From: Allostella vacuolata
GTDB taxonomy: Bacteria; Pseudomonadota; Alphaproteobacteria; ATCC43930; Allostellaceae
DNA: 64,000 bases
Assembly: GCA_006739055.1 (NCBI GenBank)
Contig: AP019702.1
Location: 4,365,388 to 4,429,387, forward strand
Reading direction: 5' to 3'
The position numbers were made by a program, and so were the translations under genes. Each line of letters opens with the position of its first letter. Within the stretch, counting starts at the first letter, position 1. Of this stretch, positions 1 through 8,528 are shown piece after piece. The notes beneath the pieces were generated by a model. It saw nothing but the letters and a program-made list of their open reading frames with translations, had not been told where the DNA came from and did not search any database.

Positions 1-546
1 GGTGGCGATGGCCGGGTTGATCCCGTGCTGGCTGACATAGACGAGCGAGGTGACGATGAAGATGAAGACGACGAGCGTCAGCGTCCGCTGGATCACGTCC
101 TCGAAGCGGCGGAACCAGGGCGAGCCCGCCCGCAGGTCGCGCAGCAGGTGGTAGGAGCGCATGAGGCGCAGCGCGCGGAAGATGCGCAGGAAGCCCAGAT
201 TGTCGATCAAGGCCGGCAGGAACAGCGAGGCGATGACGGCCAGGTCCGCCAGGGTGCCGAGGCTGAGGAGCATCCGGCGGCGGTCGCGCTCGGCATAGAG
301 GCGGGCCGCGAACTCCAGCGTCAGCAGGGCGCCGAGCGCGAAATCCACCGCCAGCAGCCAGGGCGGATCGGTGATCGAGGCGGCGGCGATGAAGACCAGG
401 ATCGTGACCAGGTCGAAGCCGACCAGCCCGAAGCGGAACCGGCGGGCGACCGGCCCCGAGCCGAAATAGAGGCTGCGCAGCCGGGCGTGCAGCCCGGGCC
501 GCTCGAACCCGGCGAGCGGCCCCTTCCCCCCATCCGGCTCAACCAT
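1..546 (-). CDS. Voltage-gated-type ion transporter, N-terminal part (cut by window edge)
   Basis: Reading leftward from the ATG at 546 the frame is open to base 1 (182 codons), so the C-terminus lies outside the window. The visible part starts with a short cytoplasmic segment, then hydrophobic helices resembling a voltage-sensor domain. An arginine-bearing helix (GFLRIFRALRLMRSYHLLR, about residues 117-135) looks like an S4 sensor and is followed by a further membrane helix (LVVFIFIVTSLVYV) that would be S5. The pore loop and selectivity filter are not in the window, so ion specificity cannot be stated; six-helix bacterial proteins of this type are usually potassium or general cation channels. 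It lies downstream of, and on the same strand as, the ABC binding protein, but a gap of 150 bp argues against tight coupling. Confidence 0.75.
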   Translation of the reverse strand, partial: MVEPDGGKGPLAGFERPGLHARLRSLYFGSGPVARRFRFGLVGFDLVTILVFIAAASITDPPWLLAVDFALGALLTLEFAARLYAERDRRRMLLSLGTLADLAVIASLFLPALIDNLGFLRIFRALRLMRSYHLLRDLRAGSPWFRRFEDVIQRTLTLVVFIFIVTSLVYVSQHGINPAIAT

Positions 547-696
547 GGCCGGCCCATCGTCTGGCCATGCGGCGATCGGCTCCCTTGCCCGGTGCTGCCG
601 CCGGCCAGCATAGCGGCCGGGCGGCGACGGCACCATGGCGGGCCGGGCCCGGCTGGGTCGGGTCGAGCTGGCCCGGCCCTGTCCGGGCAGGAACGG

Positions 697-2298
697 CTAT
701 CTCTTCTCGATGTTCCACATCGGCGGCATCGACGGGTTCGACAGCACGCCCGACAGCCGGTCGGAGCGATAGGCGACAGGCGAGACCCACTGGCCGAAGG
801 GCACGAACGGCACCTCCTGGTAGAGGCGCTTCGACAGGTCGAGCGCGATCGCCTTGCGCTCGGCCAGCGTCTGGGCCATCCCCCAGGAGCGGCGCAGCTC
901 CTCGAAGCCGGCGTTGCAGGGCCAGCCGAAATTGGCCTTGTCGCAGGCCATGCTGATCCAGTTGTTGGTGATCGGGTTGGACGAGCCCAGCACCGTGGTG
1001 CCGGTGACGAAGATGTTCCACCCGCCCTGCGCCGGCGGCTCCTTCTTGCCCCGCCGGGCGGCCGTCGACCCCCAGTCCATGGCCTGCACGTCGAGCTTCA
1101 GCCCCGCCCGGCGCATCTGCTGGATCAGCACCTGGGTCGCGGGGTTGATCATCCAGTGGTCGGTCGAGTGCAGGATGGTGATCGGCTCGCCATTGTACCC
1201 GGCCGCCTTGAGGAGTTCGGCCGCCCTGGCCGGGTCGCGCCTGGCCGCCTTGTAGGGCTCGGCCCCCGCGTCGGTCTCCATCGGCGTGCCGCAGCCGAAA
1301 TAGGAGTAGCAGAGCCGCTGCAGCTTCGGGTCGGGGATGAAGGTGTTGAGGAAATCCGGCATGTGCAGGATGTGCAGCATCGCCTGGCGCGCCTCGACCT
1401 TGTCGAAGGGCGGATGCAGGTGGTTGAGCTGGATGACGCCGATGGCGCCCGCCGCCGGATGGGCGGTGATGGTGATGCCCGGCGTCGCCTCCAGGATCGG
1501 CAGGAAGTCGACCTGCGGGGCCTCGAGGAAGTCGATTTCGCCGGCGACCAGGGCCGCCTGCTGCGTCTGCGGGTCGGACAGGGAGATGAACTCGACCCGG
1601 TCGACCTTCGCCACCTTGCCGCCCGCCTGGCCGGAGGCCGGCTCCTTGCGCGGCACATAGTCCTGGAACTTGGTGTAGACGGTCTTCGACCCCGGCACCC
1701 ACTCGGCCCGCTGGAAGACGAACGGGCCGGACCCGATCATCTCCTGCACCGCCTGGAACGGGTCGGTCCGGGCGTCCTTCTCGCGCATCACCGCGGGGAG
1801 CGCGCTGCTGTTCTTGGCGAGCGTGTCGATGACGAGGCCGAACGGCGCCTTCAGCTGCCACTCGAAGGTGCGGTCGTCCTTCGGCGTCAGCGCCTCGGTA
1901 TAGCCGAACAGCACCTTGGCGCCGGCGTCGCGCGCGCCCCAGCGCTTCATCGACTGGATCACGTCGCGGGTGGTGACGGGGGTGCCGTCGTGGAACTTCA
2001 GCCCCTCGCGCAGCGTGAAGGTGTAGAGCTTGCGATCCTCGCTGACGGTCCAGGTCTCGACCATCTGCGGCTGCGGCTCCAGCTTCTCGTCGGTCGCGAA
2101 CAGCCGGTCGAAGATCATGTTGCCGTGCATCGAGGTGATGACCTGGGTGCTCCAGATCGGATCGAGCGCGCGGACATCGGCATGCAGGGTGGCGCGCAGC
2201 GTCTTCGGCTGCTGGGCCGCGGCCGGGCCGGTCGCCAGCACGAGGGCGGCCGCAACGCATGCGAGCAGTGGTGCGCTCGCCGTTCGAGGTTTAAGCAT
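697..2298 (-). CDS. ABC transporter substrate-binding protein, family 5 (DppA/OppA type)
   Basis: The 533-residue product has an N-terminal signal peptide (hydrophobic run ending around PAAAQQ, residue 29) and the layout of periplasmic family 5 solute-binding proteins: an early LDPIWST segment, then YTFTLREGLKFHDGTPVT, which is the family signature near residue 100. These proteins capture oligopeptides, opines or related solutes for an ABC importer. No permease or ATPase gene adjoins it, so it is an orphan binding protein or serves a transporter elsewhere. It is divergent from an FCD/GntR regulator across about 130 bp that carries a dyad, suggesting local control. MlrC-like genes often occur with peptide transporters, but here they are 6 kb away and any link is inference. 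Substrate unknown. Confidence 0.9.
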   Translation of the reverse strand: MLKPRTASAPLLACVAAALVLATGPAAAQQPKTLRATLHADVRALDPIWSTQVITSMHGNMIFDRLFATDEKLEPQPQMVETWTVSEDRKLYTFTLREGLKFHDGTPVTTRDVIQSMKRWGARDAGAKVLFGYTEALTPKDDRTFEWQLKAPFGLVIDTLAKNSSALPAVMREKDARTDPFQAVQEMIGSGPFVFQRAEWVPGSKTVYTKFQDYVPRKEPASGQAGGKVAKVDRVEFISLSDPQTQQAALVAGEIDFLEAPQVDFLPILEATPGITITAHPAAGAIGVIQLNHLHPPFDKVEARQAMLHILHMPDFLNTFIPDPKLQRLCYSYFGCGTPMETDAGAEPYKAARRDPARAAELLKAAGYNGEPITILHSTDHWMINPATQVLIQQMRRAGLKLDVQAMDWGSTAARRGKKEPPAQGGWNIFVTGTTVLGSSNPITNNWISMACDKANFGWPCNAGFEELRRSWGMAQTLAERKAIALDLSKRLYQEVPFVPFGQWVSPVAYRSDRLSGVLSNPSMPPMWNIEKR

Positions 2299-2368
2299 CG
2301 GGGGCTCCTGGTCGGGGGCGGCTTGGCGATAATGGAAAGGGAGACGGGGATCGTGCTGGGGCCACTGA

Positions 2369-2384
2369 AAACTGTCAACAGTTT
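2369..2384. promoter_or_regulatory. Perfect 7-bp dyad, probable operator of the FCD/GntR regulator
   Basis: AAACTGT and ACAGTTT are separated by CA in the gap between the divergent binding-protein gene and the GntR-type gene. The core TGT-CA-ACA resembles the short GT/AC dyads bound by FadR/FCD regulators. It is well placed to control both divergent promoters. Assignment of the binding protein is inference. Confidence 0.5.
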
Positions 2385-2432
2385 CACGGTAGAACCCGTC
2401 CGGTCGGCACGAACCGGGTGGCAGGAGCAGGC

Positions 2433-3131
2433 ATGAGCAAGGTCGGGAGTTCCGCGATGTCCGCCAGCGAGGCGATCGCCCAGCGCCGGTCCGAGTCCCT
2501 GGCGTCGATCGTGCTGCGCGAGATGGAGCGCATGATCCTGTCGGGCGAGCTGAAGGCGGGCGAGCGCATCAGCGAGCAGAACCTGGCCCTGCGCCTGGGC
2601 GTGAGCCGCGGCCCGGTGCGCGAGGCGGCGAGCGCCTTGGAGCGCAGCGGTCTCCTGACCAGCGTCGCCAACCGCGGGGTCTTCGTCCGCCACGTCTCGA
2701 CCGAGGAGCTGCTGGAGCTCTACGACATGCGGGCCTTGCTCACCGGCTTCGCCTGCGCCCGCCTGGCCGAGCGCGCGACGGCGGAGCAGAAGGCGGCGCT
2801 GCGCGCCATGGTCGAGGGGCTGGAGGCGGCCCATGCGGCCGGCGACGGCGCCGCCTACTACCAGGGCAACCTCGACTTCCACGAGGCGCTGATGACCTTC
2901 GCCGGCCACGACAAGGCCGCGCGCATCTACGAGACCCTGCTGAAGGAGGCCCACCTGTCCCGCCGCGGGGTCCTGGCCGCCGCGCCGATGATGCAGGAAT
3001 CGAACACCGAGCACGCCGACATCGTCGCCGCGATCGCGGCTGGCGACGGGCCCCGCGCCCGCGAGGCCGGCGAGCGCCATGTGCTGAACGGCAAGCGCCG
3101 GCTGCTGGCCAAGGTGGGCGGCGGCGACTAG
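2433..3131 (+). CDS. GntR-family transcriptional regulator, FCD subfamily
   Basis: The 232-residue product has an N-terminal winged-helix domain (ILSGELKAGERISEQNLALR, then LGVSRGPVREA, typical GntR recognition region) and a helical C-terminal FCD domain (LYDMRALLTGFACARLAE onward) that binds small carboxylate ligands in this family. The ATG at 2433 is chosen because AGGAG lies 5 bases upstream; an in-frame GTG at 2418 would add five residues without a better ribosome site. It is divergent from the ABC binding protein gene and probably controls it and itself through the dyad at 2369-2384. It ends 2 bp from the convergent acdR-like gene. The effector is unknown; FCD members commonly sense organic acids or amino acid metabolites. 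Confidence 0.88.
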   Translation: MSKVGSSAMSASEAIAQRRSESLASIVLREMERMILSGELKAGERISEQNLALRLGVSRGPVREAASALERSGLLTSVANRGVFVRHVSTEELLELYDMRALLTGFACARLAERATAEQKAALRAMVEGLEAAHAAGDGAAYYQGNLDFHEALMTFAGHDKAARIYETLLKEAHLSRRGVLAAAPMMQESNTEHADIVAAIAAGDGPRAREAGERHVLNGKRRLLAKVGGGD

Positions 3132-3133
3132 CC

Positions 3134-3613
3134 TCAGAACACCAGGGGCGCGTTGTCCACCACCTCCTTCATCACGAAGAAGGTGCGCGTCTGGCGCACG
3201 CCCGGCAGGGCGATCAGCTTGTCGGCGTGCAGCCGGTTGAAATCGGCCATGTCGCGGACGCGGATCTTCAGGAAATAGTCGAAGTCGCCGGCGACGATGT
3301 GGCAGTCGAGCACGACCGGCATCTCGCGGATCGCCGCCTCGAACGCGCCGAAGCTCTCCGGGGTCGAGCGGTCCAGCACCACGCCCACGAAAGCGAGCGT
3401 GCCGCGCTCCACATGCCCCGGCGAGATCTGCGCGCGCACGCCCGAGACATAGCCCTCGGCGAACAGCCGCTGGATGCGGCGATGGCAGGTGGCGGGGCTG
3501 GTGTTCACGCGCTTGGCAATCTCGGCATTGCCCATGCGGCCATCGGCCTGGAGCAACCGCAGGATCTTGAGGTCGATTCGGTCGAGCCCGGCGTCCATGA
3601 ACGGATCTTTCAT
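3134..3613 (-). CDS. acdR: Lrp/AsnC-family regulator, probable AcdR
   Basis: The 159-residue product has the Lrp layout: N-terminal helix-turn-helix ([19 protein letters not shown], then [20 protein letters not shown]) and a C-terminal RAM ligand-binding domain ([17 protein letters not shown]). The start is set at the ATG at 3613, which gives the usual family length; the open frame extends further upstream but that part is not Lrp-like. It is divergent from the ACC deaminase gene with 143 bp between, which is the classical arrangement of acdR and acdS in proteobacteria, where AcdR activates acdS in response to ACC. The name therefore rests on family plus context. Confidence 0.85.
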   Translation of the reverse strand: MKDPFMDAGLDRIDLKILRLLQADGRMGNAEIAKRVNTSPATCHRRIQRLFAEGYVSGVRAQISPGHVERGTLAFVGVVLDRSTPESFGAFEAAIREMPVVLDCHIVAGDFDYFLKIRVRDMADFNRLHADKLIALPGVRQTRTFFVMKEVVDNAPLVF

Positions 3614-3756
3614 TTGTCGCGGCAAACCTGCGACTTCGTCTCGCGTTCCCGCCCTCCGACCGGCCATTCTCGCCGGAAACAGCCCCGACTTCGGGACAAC
3701 ATTCCAGATGGAACTGGCTAGCATTTTCCCGGCATTCAACGGGAGTTGGCAAGACC
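3614..3756. promoter_or_regulatory. Divergent acdR-acdS control region
   Basis: 143 bp between the two divergent starts. In known systems AcdR binds such a region to activate acdS in the presence of ACC. A GGGAG element lies upstream of the acdS ATG. I could not pick a convincing symmetric AcdR box by eye, so only the region is annotated. Confidence 0.5.
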
Positions 3757-4767
3757 ATGCTGGAGAAATTCGCGCGCTATCCCCTCACCTTCGGCCCGAC
3801 CCCGATCGAGAAGCTGTCGCGCCTGTCCGCCCATCTGGGCGGCGCCGTCGAGCTCTATGCCAAGCGCGAGGACTGCAATTCCGGCCTCGCCTTCGGCGGC
3901 AACAAGCTGCGCAAGCTCGAATACATCGTCCCCGACGCGATCGCGTCCGGCGCCGACACGCTGGTCTCGATCGGCGGCGTCCAGTCGAACCACACGCGCA
4001 TGGTGGCCGCGACCGCCGCCAAGATCGGCATGAAGTGCCGGCTGGTGCAGGAGAGCTGGGTCCCGCACGAGGACGCGGTCTATGACCGGGTCGGCAACAT
4101 CCTGCTGTCGCGCGTCATGGGCGCGCATGTGGAGCTGGTCGACGAGGGCTTCGACATCGGCATCCGGGCCAGCTGGGAACGGGCGCTGGAGGATGTGAAG
4201 GCCAACGGCGGCAAGCCCTACGCGATCCCGGCCGGGGCATCCGTCCACAAGTATGGCGGCCTCGGCTATGTCGGCTTCGCCGAGGAGGTGCGGGCGCAGG
4301 AGGCCGCGCTCGGCTTCCGCTTCGACCATGTCGTCGTCTGCACCGTCACCGGCTCGACCCATGCCGGCATGATCGTCGGCTTCGCGCCGGACGGCCGCCA
4401 GCGCACCGTCATCGGCATCGACGCCTCGGCCACCCCGGCGCAGACGCGGGCCCAGGTCCTCGACATCGCCCGCAAGACCTCGGCGCTGGTCGGCGGGCCG
4501 GACATCGCCGAGGCGGATGTCGTCCTCAACGAGGACTATGCCTATCCGGTCTACGGCGTGCCCTCGCCGGAGACGATCGAGGCGATCCGCCTGTCGGCCC
4601 GGCTCGAAGGCATGATGACCGACCCGGTCTACGAGGGGAAATCCATGCAGGGCATGATCGACCTCGTCCGCAAGGGCTACTTCCCCGCCGGCTCCAGGGT
4701 GCTCTACGCCCACCTCGGCGGCGTCCCGGCGATCAACGGCTACGGCTACACCTTCCGCAACGGCTGA
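3757..4767 (+). CDS. acdS: 1-aminocyclopropane-1-carboxylate (ACC) deaminase
   Basis: The 336-residue PLP enzyme cleaves ACC, the immediate precursor of plant ethylene, to 2-oxobutyrate and ammonia in the cytoplasm. The sequence is full length and starts [14 protein letters not shown] as in known enzymes. The PLP lysine is K50 in FGGNK; S77, Y266 and Y292 occupy the positions of the known catalytic or substrate residues. E293 and L320 match the pair that separates true ACC deaminases from related D-cysteine desulfhydrases, so the specific call is well supported. Divergent Lrp-type acdR is next to it. The gene suggests life near plant roots, where the enzyme lowers ethylene and supplies nitrogen. 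Confidence 0.95.
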   Translation: MLEKFARYPLTFGPTPIEKLSRLSAHLGGAVELYAKREDCNSGLAFGGNKLRKLEYIVPDAIASGADTLVSIGGVQSNHTRMVAATAAKIGMKCRLVQESWVPHEDAVYDRVGNILLSRVMGAHVELVDEGFDIGIRASWERALEDVKANGGKPYAIPAGASVHKYGGLGYVGFAEEVRAQEAALGFRFDHVVVCTVTGSTHAGMIVGFAPDGRQRTVIGIDASATPAQTRAQVLDIARKTSALVGGPDIAEADVVLNEDYAYPVYGVPSPETIEAIRLSARLEGMMTDPVYEGKSMQGMIDLVRKGYFPAGSRVLYAHLGGVPAINGYGYTFRNG

Positions 4768-4772
4768 CCGCC

Positions 4773-5078
4773 ATGGACGCGGTCGTCCTGATCGAGTTCG
4801 ACCCGGAGGACGAGGCCGCCGGCGAGCTGCTGCTCCAGCTCGCCGCGCTCGCCACCGACGACCGGCTCCGCCTCGCCTTCGTCGGGCGCGACAGCGGGCA
4901 GGAGGCCGGGACGGCGGGTCGCCGCCTCGTCGCGATCGAGATCGCCCGCCTGACGGCGGCCGAGGCGCTAGTGCGGCGATGGCGGCAGGACGGCACGCTG
5001 CCGGGCACGTCCCGGGTCCGCATCCTAGCGCTCGACCGCGAGCCCTTCCGGCATCTGCTGCCGCCGATCTTTCCGTGA
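4773..5078 (+). CDS. Small hypothetical protein downstream of acdS
   Basis: A 101-residue open frame starts 5 bp after the acdS stop, so co-transcription is likely. The product has alternating hydrophobic and acidic segments (MDAVVLIEFDPEDEAAGELL; LRLAFVGRDSG; RVRILALDREPFRHLLPP), reminiscent of a small alpha/beta fold such as a DUF1330-like dimer, but no motif is diagnostic. Codon usage is like that of its neighbours. Function not recognised; a role beside ACC deaminase is only suggested by position. Confidence 0.55.
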   Translation: MDAVVLIEFDPEDEAAGELLLQLAALATDDRLRLAFVGRDSGQEAGTAGRRLVAIEIARLTAAEALVRRWRQDGTLPGTSRVRILALDREPFRHLLPPIFP

Positions 5079-5281
5079 AACTGTCTGAAGGATGGCTTGG
5101 GCGGCCACATCAGCGGCTTGCCCAAGGACCATCGGCAGCGAGTTTAGCTGCAGAGCAGGCACGGTATGCTGGGCGACAGCAGCGATTTCCGACGCCGGCA
5201 CACCCTGACGTCCGACTGTGAGAGCAAGCATCTCCACACCTGTGCCTGCAACTGAAGAAGGGCTAGCGCCGACCGACACGG
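5079..5281. other. No gene recognised; probable insertion-sequence debris
   Basis: This stretch lies between the small gene after acdS and the IS481-type fragment. I see no convincing coding frame, RNA or repeat. It probably contains degraded transposase sequence. Confidence 0.4.
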
Positions 5282-5500
5282 GTGAAACGGCCGCAGCCCA
5301 ACGGCATCGTCGAGCGGCTCCATCGAACGCAGCTGGACGAGCACTTCCGGGTCAAGGGCCGGGGGACCTGGTCCGAAACCAAAGAGGAAACGCAGGCCGC
5401 CCTCGACCCCTTCCCTCAAAGGTGCAATCGCCAGCAGCCGTACGAGGGCTGCCGGACGCCCGGGCGATCCCCACACCGCTCCTTCCTCGACACCATATCT
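5282..5500 (+). pseudogene. IS481-type transposase fragment (C-terminal integrase core)
   Basis: The frame encodes NGIVERLHRTQLDEHFRVKG, then TWSETKEETQAALDPF and a degraded YNRRRPHQGR-like stretch (CNRQQPYEGC). This is the C-terminal end of the DDE integrase core of IS481-family transposases, including the position of the last catalytic acid. The N-terminal helix-turn-helix and the first two catalytic acids are absent, and conserved positions downstream are altered, so it is a remnant. It sits at the edge of an AT-rich foreign segment and may mark how that segment arrived. Confidence 0.7.
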
Positions 5501-5629
5501 ATCAACGACAACCAGCACCAACGACAACCAGCAGAAGGAGGAGGAGGCAAGGGCACGAGGCGACAAGGTCGCCTGACCTCGCTCGCCAAAGCGGCACCGT
5601 CAGCCGATTACCCTCTCTGCACAGATTTA

Positions 5630-5881
5630 TTAATCTTCCTCGACATAAGAAGACTGATGGAGCAGTAAGCTAAATTCAGGACCAGATACTATAGTTCCCA
5701 ACACAAATTCCGTAATGCCTGATTGTCGCGCGACTGCCCTAAATCGCCGATGAATCCTTCCTGACAGATTTTTTCGCGCAATATCCTTAGCTTCGTCATT
5801 GGAAATTACAATAATTAAACCAAATCCGCTTAGAAATCCTCGTCGCATTTCAGCTTCACCACGAAACAGGAGCATCTCCAC
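5630..5881 (-). CDS. Small AT-rich hypothetical protein next to the PIN gene
   Basis: The 83-codon frame follows the PIN-like gene and is in the same frame, separated by its TAA stop; the open frame continues upstream to that stop. Visible segments include GFGLIIVISNDEAKDIARKN and SGITEFVLGTIVSG. No family is recognised. Low GC matches the PIN gene and not the flanking chromosome. It may be a small coupled partner, or the tail of an originally longer PIN protein cut by a stop mutation. Confidence 0.4.
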   Translation of the reverse strand: MEMLLFRGEAEMRRGFLSGFGLIIVISNDEAKDIARKNLSGRIHRRFRAVARQSGITEFVLGTIVSGPEFSLLLHQSSYVEED

Positions 5882-7275
5882 TTCTTCTGATAAAATCCTA
5901 TTGTATGCATCTTCGAGAAATAATATTTAATACCCATAAAGCCTACCCTCTTTTGTTGCTATAAAATCGGGAAAATCGGCCGCTGACACCTGGGAAACAT
6001 CATGCAGCGCTCCCAACCAACGATATACGGAATCATACATAAGGTCGGAAAATGCTACTTCAGGATCCGGCCCTCTGGCTGAGAGCCCTGCGGCTCGACT
6101 ATCAAACCTTACCCCCTGGAAGTCCCGACCTGAGTACTCCCGATCCGAAAAGCGCCGATCAGAATACTCACGCCCTTCATAGCCACGATCGATGCGTGAT
6201 CTGCCAAAAGAACCATGGCTAGACAATGAGCTTTTCAGAGCTAAATATAAATTGTTATCGAGACTGTCAGATATCTTTTCAAGATCGGCTACAGTTTTCT
6301 CCGAAACTTCCGCAGATGCATACTGTTTTGCATGATCCATAAACTGCGACGAAGAATACATCCAAAACAATTCTACACTTGCCTCCGACGCAATCTCGTG
6401 TATTAATTCCGGCCTCGGGCCTATGGTCTTACCATGCTCTCGCCACCACCAATCCACCTTACTGTCCGCAGTGACAAATACGATATTCTTTATCTTATTG
6501 TCGCGAGCATAGTTAATAATCTGCCGCCACAATATTAGGTCGCCAAATTTGCGCTGATATCTTATACCTTTAAAATTGAATGTCGCGCTTTCCGGATTCT
6601 TTTCTTTCTCGGCGTCCGAGAATCCCGGAGGAATCTTCTCTGCATATCTAGACTCTCCATTCTCGATAAGTTCATTCATATTTTCTTGCGTAAATGGTCC
6701 CGCACCAACCTTATCAAAAAATAAAAGATCTAGACGGTCGCGGATTGGATCAGAAGATGTGATATCAAGCTTAGCTCCATGAACTGCCTCAATGGCTTCA
6801 ATTAATTTTGAGTTTGCAGCCTCAAGATTGTCGAAGATTGACTTACTATCGACACCGATTCCGTATTTATCTATGTGAACATCGTCCACTTTCTTTTTAA
6901 GAGACTGCACCAAATCCTTGGCATGAGATAAAGCTCCTTCAATATCCTTCCTGCCCTTGGCAATAACGGTCAATCTGTCGCGTTGAAATTCTAAAGCGAC
7001 TTGATGTGGAATCCAGAGCTTTTCTTTTAGCAACTCCAATACAGACAACAACTCTTCGCTTGCTGTCTTAGGTAGACGATACAAATCCAATACAACATTG
7101 GTATCAATTACTATAATTCCAGCATTCCATAAGATTTTACTGCTCTGGTGTGGGTCCGTAATACCCAAAGAATGCCTTCTTCATTGGCTGCGAATTCTCT
7201 TGGAGGGAATATCAACCACCATAGCGTTCGACATGCATATCGACAATCATAGACAGTCGGACTTGATTGTACATC
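5640..7275. other. AT-rich horizontally acquired island
   Basis: From about 5.64 to 7.27 kb the sequence is visibly AT-rich with many A/T runs, while both flanks are extremely GC-rich. It contains the PIN-like gene, a small companion frame and a 107-bp AT-rich upstream region (7169-7275) that probably holds their promoter. An IS481 fragment lies at the left edge. These are signs of transfer from a low-GC donor. Confidence 0.75.
5927..7168 (-). CDS. PIN-like domain protein (PIN_8/DUF4935 type), putative RNase
   Basis: The 413-residue product opens its domain with IVIDTNVVLDLYR (residues 19-31), the PIN-fold first strand with the catalytic aspartate. It continues with LWIPHQVALEFQRDR and, near residue 255, NIVFVTADSKVDWWW, which supplies the later acidic metal-binding residues. 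PIN proteins are Mg-dependent ribonucleases. The central part is helical; the C-terminal third has an Arg/Asp/Tyr-rich stretch (REYSDRRFSDREYSGRDF) and looks partly disordered. Proteins of this class occur in accessory and defence regions, so a toxin- or effector-like RNA cleavage role is plausible but not shown. No antitoxin is recognised unless the small downstream frame serves. Base composition is unlike the neighbours. Confidence 0.75.
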   Translation of the reverse strand: MGITDPHQSSKILWNAGIIVIDTNVVLDLYRLPKTASEELLSVLELLKEKLWIPHQVALEFQRDRLTVIAKGRKDIEGALSHAKDLVQSLKKKVDDVHIDKYGIGVDSKSIFDNLEAANSKLIEAIEAVHGAKLDITSSDPIRDRLDLLFFDKVGAGPFTQENMNELIENGESRYAEKIPPGFSDAEKEKNPESATFNFKGIRYQRKFGDLILWRQIINYARDNKIKNIVFVTADSKVDWWWREHGKTIGPRPELIHEIASEASVELFWMYSSSQFMDHAKQYASAEVSEKTVADLEKISDSLDNNLYLALKSSLSSHGSFGRSRIDRGYEGREYSDRRFSDREYSGRDFQGVRFDSRAAGLSARGPDPEVAFSDLMYDSVYRWLGALHDVSQVSAADFPDFIATKEGRLYGY

Positions 7276-8493
7276 CTACCCCAACACCCCCCGCACCCGC
7301 TCCGCGATCACCAGCTCGTCCCCCGGCTTCAGGGCCACCGGGCTGAACAGCACCAGCCCGTCATGCACCCGCGAGGGGTTGGCGTGGACCGACGGCTCGC
7401 CGTTCTGCAGGGTGCGGACGAGGTCCATCGCGGTCATGCCCGCCGCTTCCTCGTCCAGCGCCAGGTGGACGGTCGGGACCGAGGGGCGGCGGCGGTCGCG
7501 GACCAGCGTGACGGTGGCGTGGCGGACGCCGTCCAGGGCCGCCACCAGGTTTTCCATCAGCTGGGTCCAGCGGGCGATGCGGGCGTCGTCGCCCTCGGCC
7601 AGGAAATATTCGAGCGCGGTCAGCAGGCCGACGATCGCCTCCTTGCCGACCTTGGCCGGGCGGCCGATGCCGTGCTGCGGCAGGCCGGGGATGCGCGACT
7701 TGTCGAAGAGAGCCGCGGGCGGGTTCCACTGCTCCCAGTAGATGTCCTGGTCGAGGTGCTGGAGGGCGGCCGCCATCACCAGGTCGCGCTTGCCGCAGAG
7801 GATGCCGGACGCCTGCGGGCCGCCGATCGCCTTGCCGCCGGAATAGCAGACGAGGTCCGCACCCTCGGCGATGAAGCGCTTGAGGTTGGCGGCGGGCGGC
7901 AGCTGGGCCGCAGCATCGACCAGCACCGGCACGCCCCGGGAATGGGCGGCGGCGACCACGTCGGGCAGCGGCGGGCGGGCGTCGGTGCCGGCGACGTAGA
8001 GCACGGCCGCGGTGTTCTCAGTGATGGCGGCCGCGATCTCCCACGCCTCGGTGTCGCGCACGCCCGCACCCGAATAGCGGTCGGAGATGCCGACCTCCAC
8101 CAGGGTCACGCCCGCCGCGCGCACCGCATGGTCGTAGAAGTTGCGGTGACTGCGGGCCACCACCACCTCGTTCTTCATGCCGCGCGTGTCGGGCAGGCGG
8201 TTCATCTTGGCCGGGTCGAGCCCGGTCACGCAGGCGGCCGTGCCGAGCAGCAGGGCGGCGGCCGCCCCCGCCGTCACATAGCCCGCCTCCGCCCCCGTAT
8301 AGTCGGCGATCAGGTCGGAGGCGCGCGCCTCCAGGGTTGCCATGTCGACCGTCCACTGGGTCGCCTCGCGCATGGCGTCGGCCACCTCCGGCCGCATGAT
8401 CCCGCCCGACAGGCGGGTGGCGGTGGTGTGGGCGTTGATGACCGTCGGCACGCCGAGCCGGTCATACACGGTACTGTTGGGGCGGGACGTCAT
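7276..8493 (-). CDS. SelA-like PLP-dependent enzyme (aminotransferase-fold lyase)
   Basis: The 405-residue product is a fold-type I PLP enzyme. It begins VYDRLGVPTVINAHTTATRL and has the SelA/DgaE-like pattern, with a predicted Schiff-base lysine in CYSGGKAIGGPQASG and the upstream DAAAQLPP acid that pairs with the PLP ring. Relatives include D-glucosaminate-6-phosphate ammonia-lyase and selenocysteine synthase; no tRNA-binding extension is seen, so it is probably a metabolic lyase or transaminase. The start at 8493 fits the family; a longer open frame upstream is a shadow of the adjoining gene. It lies 35 bp downstream of seven MlrC-like genes on the same strand and is the last gene of that putative operon, suggesting a shared amino-acid or peptide-derived substrate. 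Confidence 0.85.
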   Translation of the reverse strand: MTSRPNSTVYDRLGVPTVINAHTTATRLSGGIMRPEVADAMREATQWTVDMATLEARASDLIADYTGAEAGYVTAGAAAALLLGTAACVTGLDPAKMNRLPDTRGMKNEVVVARSHRNFYDHAVRAAGVTLVEVGISDRYSGAGVRDTEAWEIAAAITENTAAVLYVAGTDARPPLPDVVAAAHSRGVPVLVDAAAQLPPAANLKRFIAEGADLVCYSGGKAIGGPQASGILCGKRDLVMAAALQHLDQDIYWEQWNPPAALFDKSRIPGLPQHGIGRPAKVGKEAIVGLLTALEYFLAEGDDARIARWTQLMENLVAALDGVRHATVTLVRDRRRPSVPTVHLALDEEAAGMTAMDLVRTLQNGEPSVHANPSRVHDGLVLFSPVALKPGDELVIAERVRGVLG

Positions 8494-8528
8494 CGGCGGG
8501 CCTCCGGCCTTCTCGTGCGCAAGGGGTC

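Noticed and set aside
25-2436. Very long rightward open frame opposite the ion channel and ABC binding protein
   Set aside because: Product is Arg/Gly/Gln-rich low-complexity sequence and lies antisense to recognisable proteins; a GC-rich shadow.
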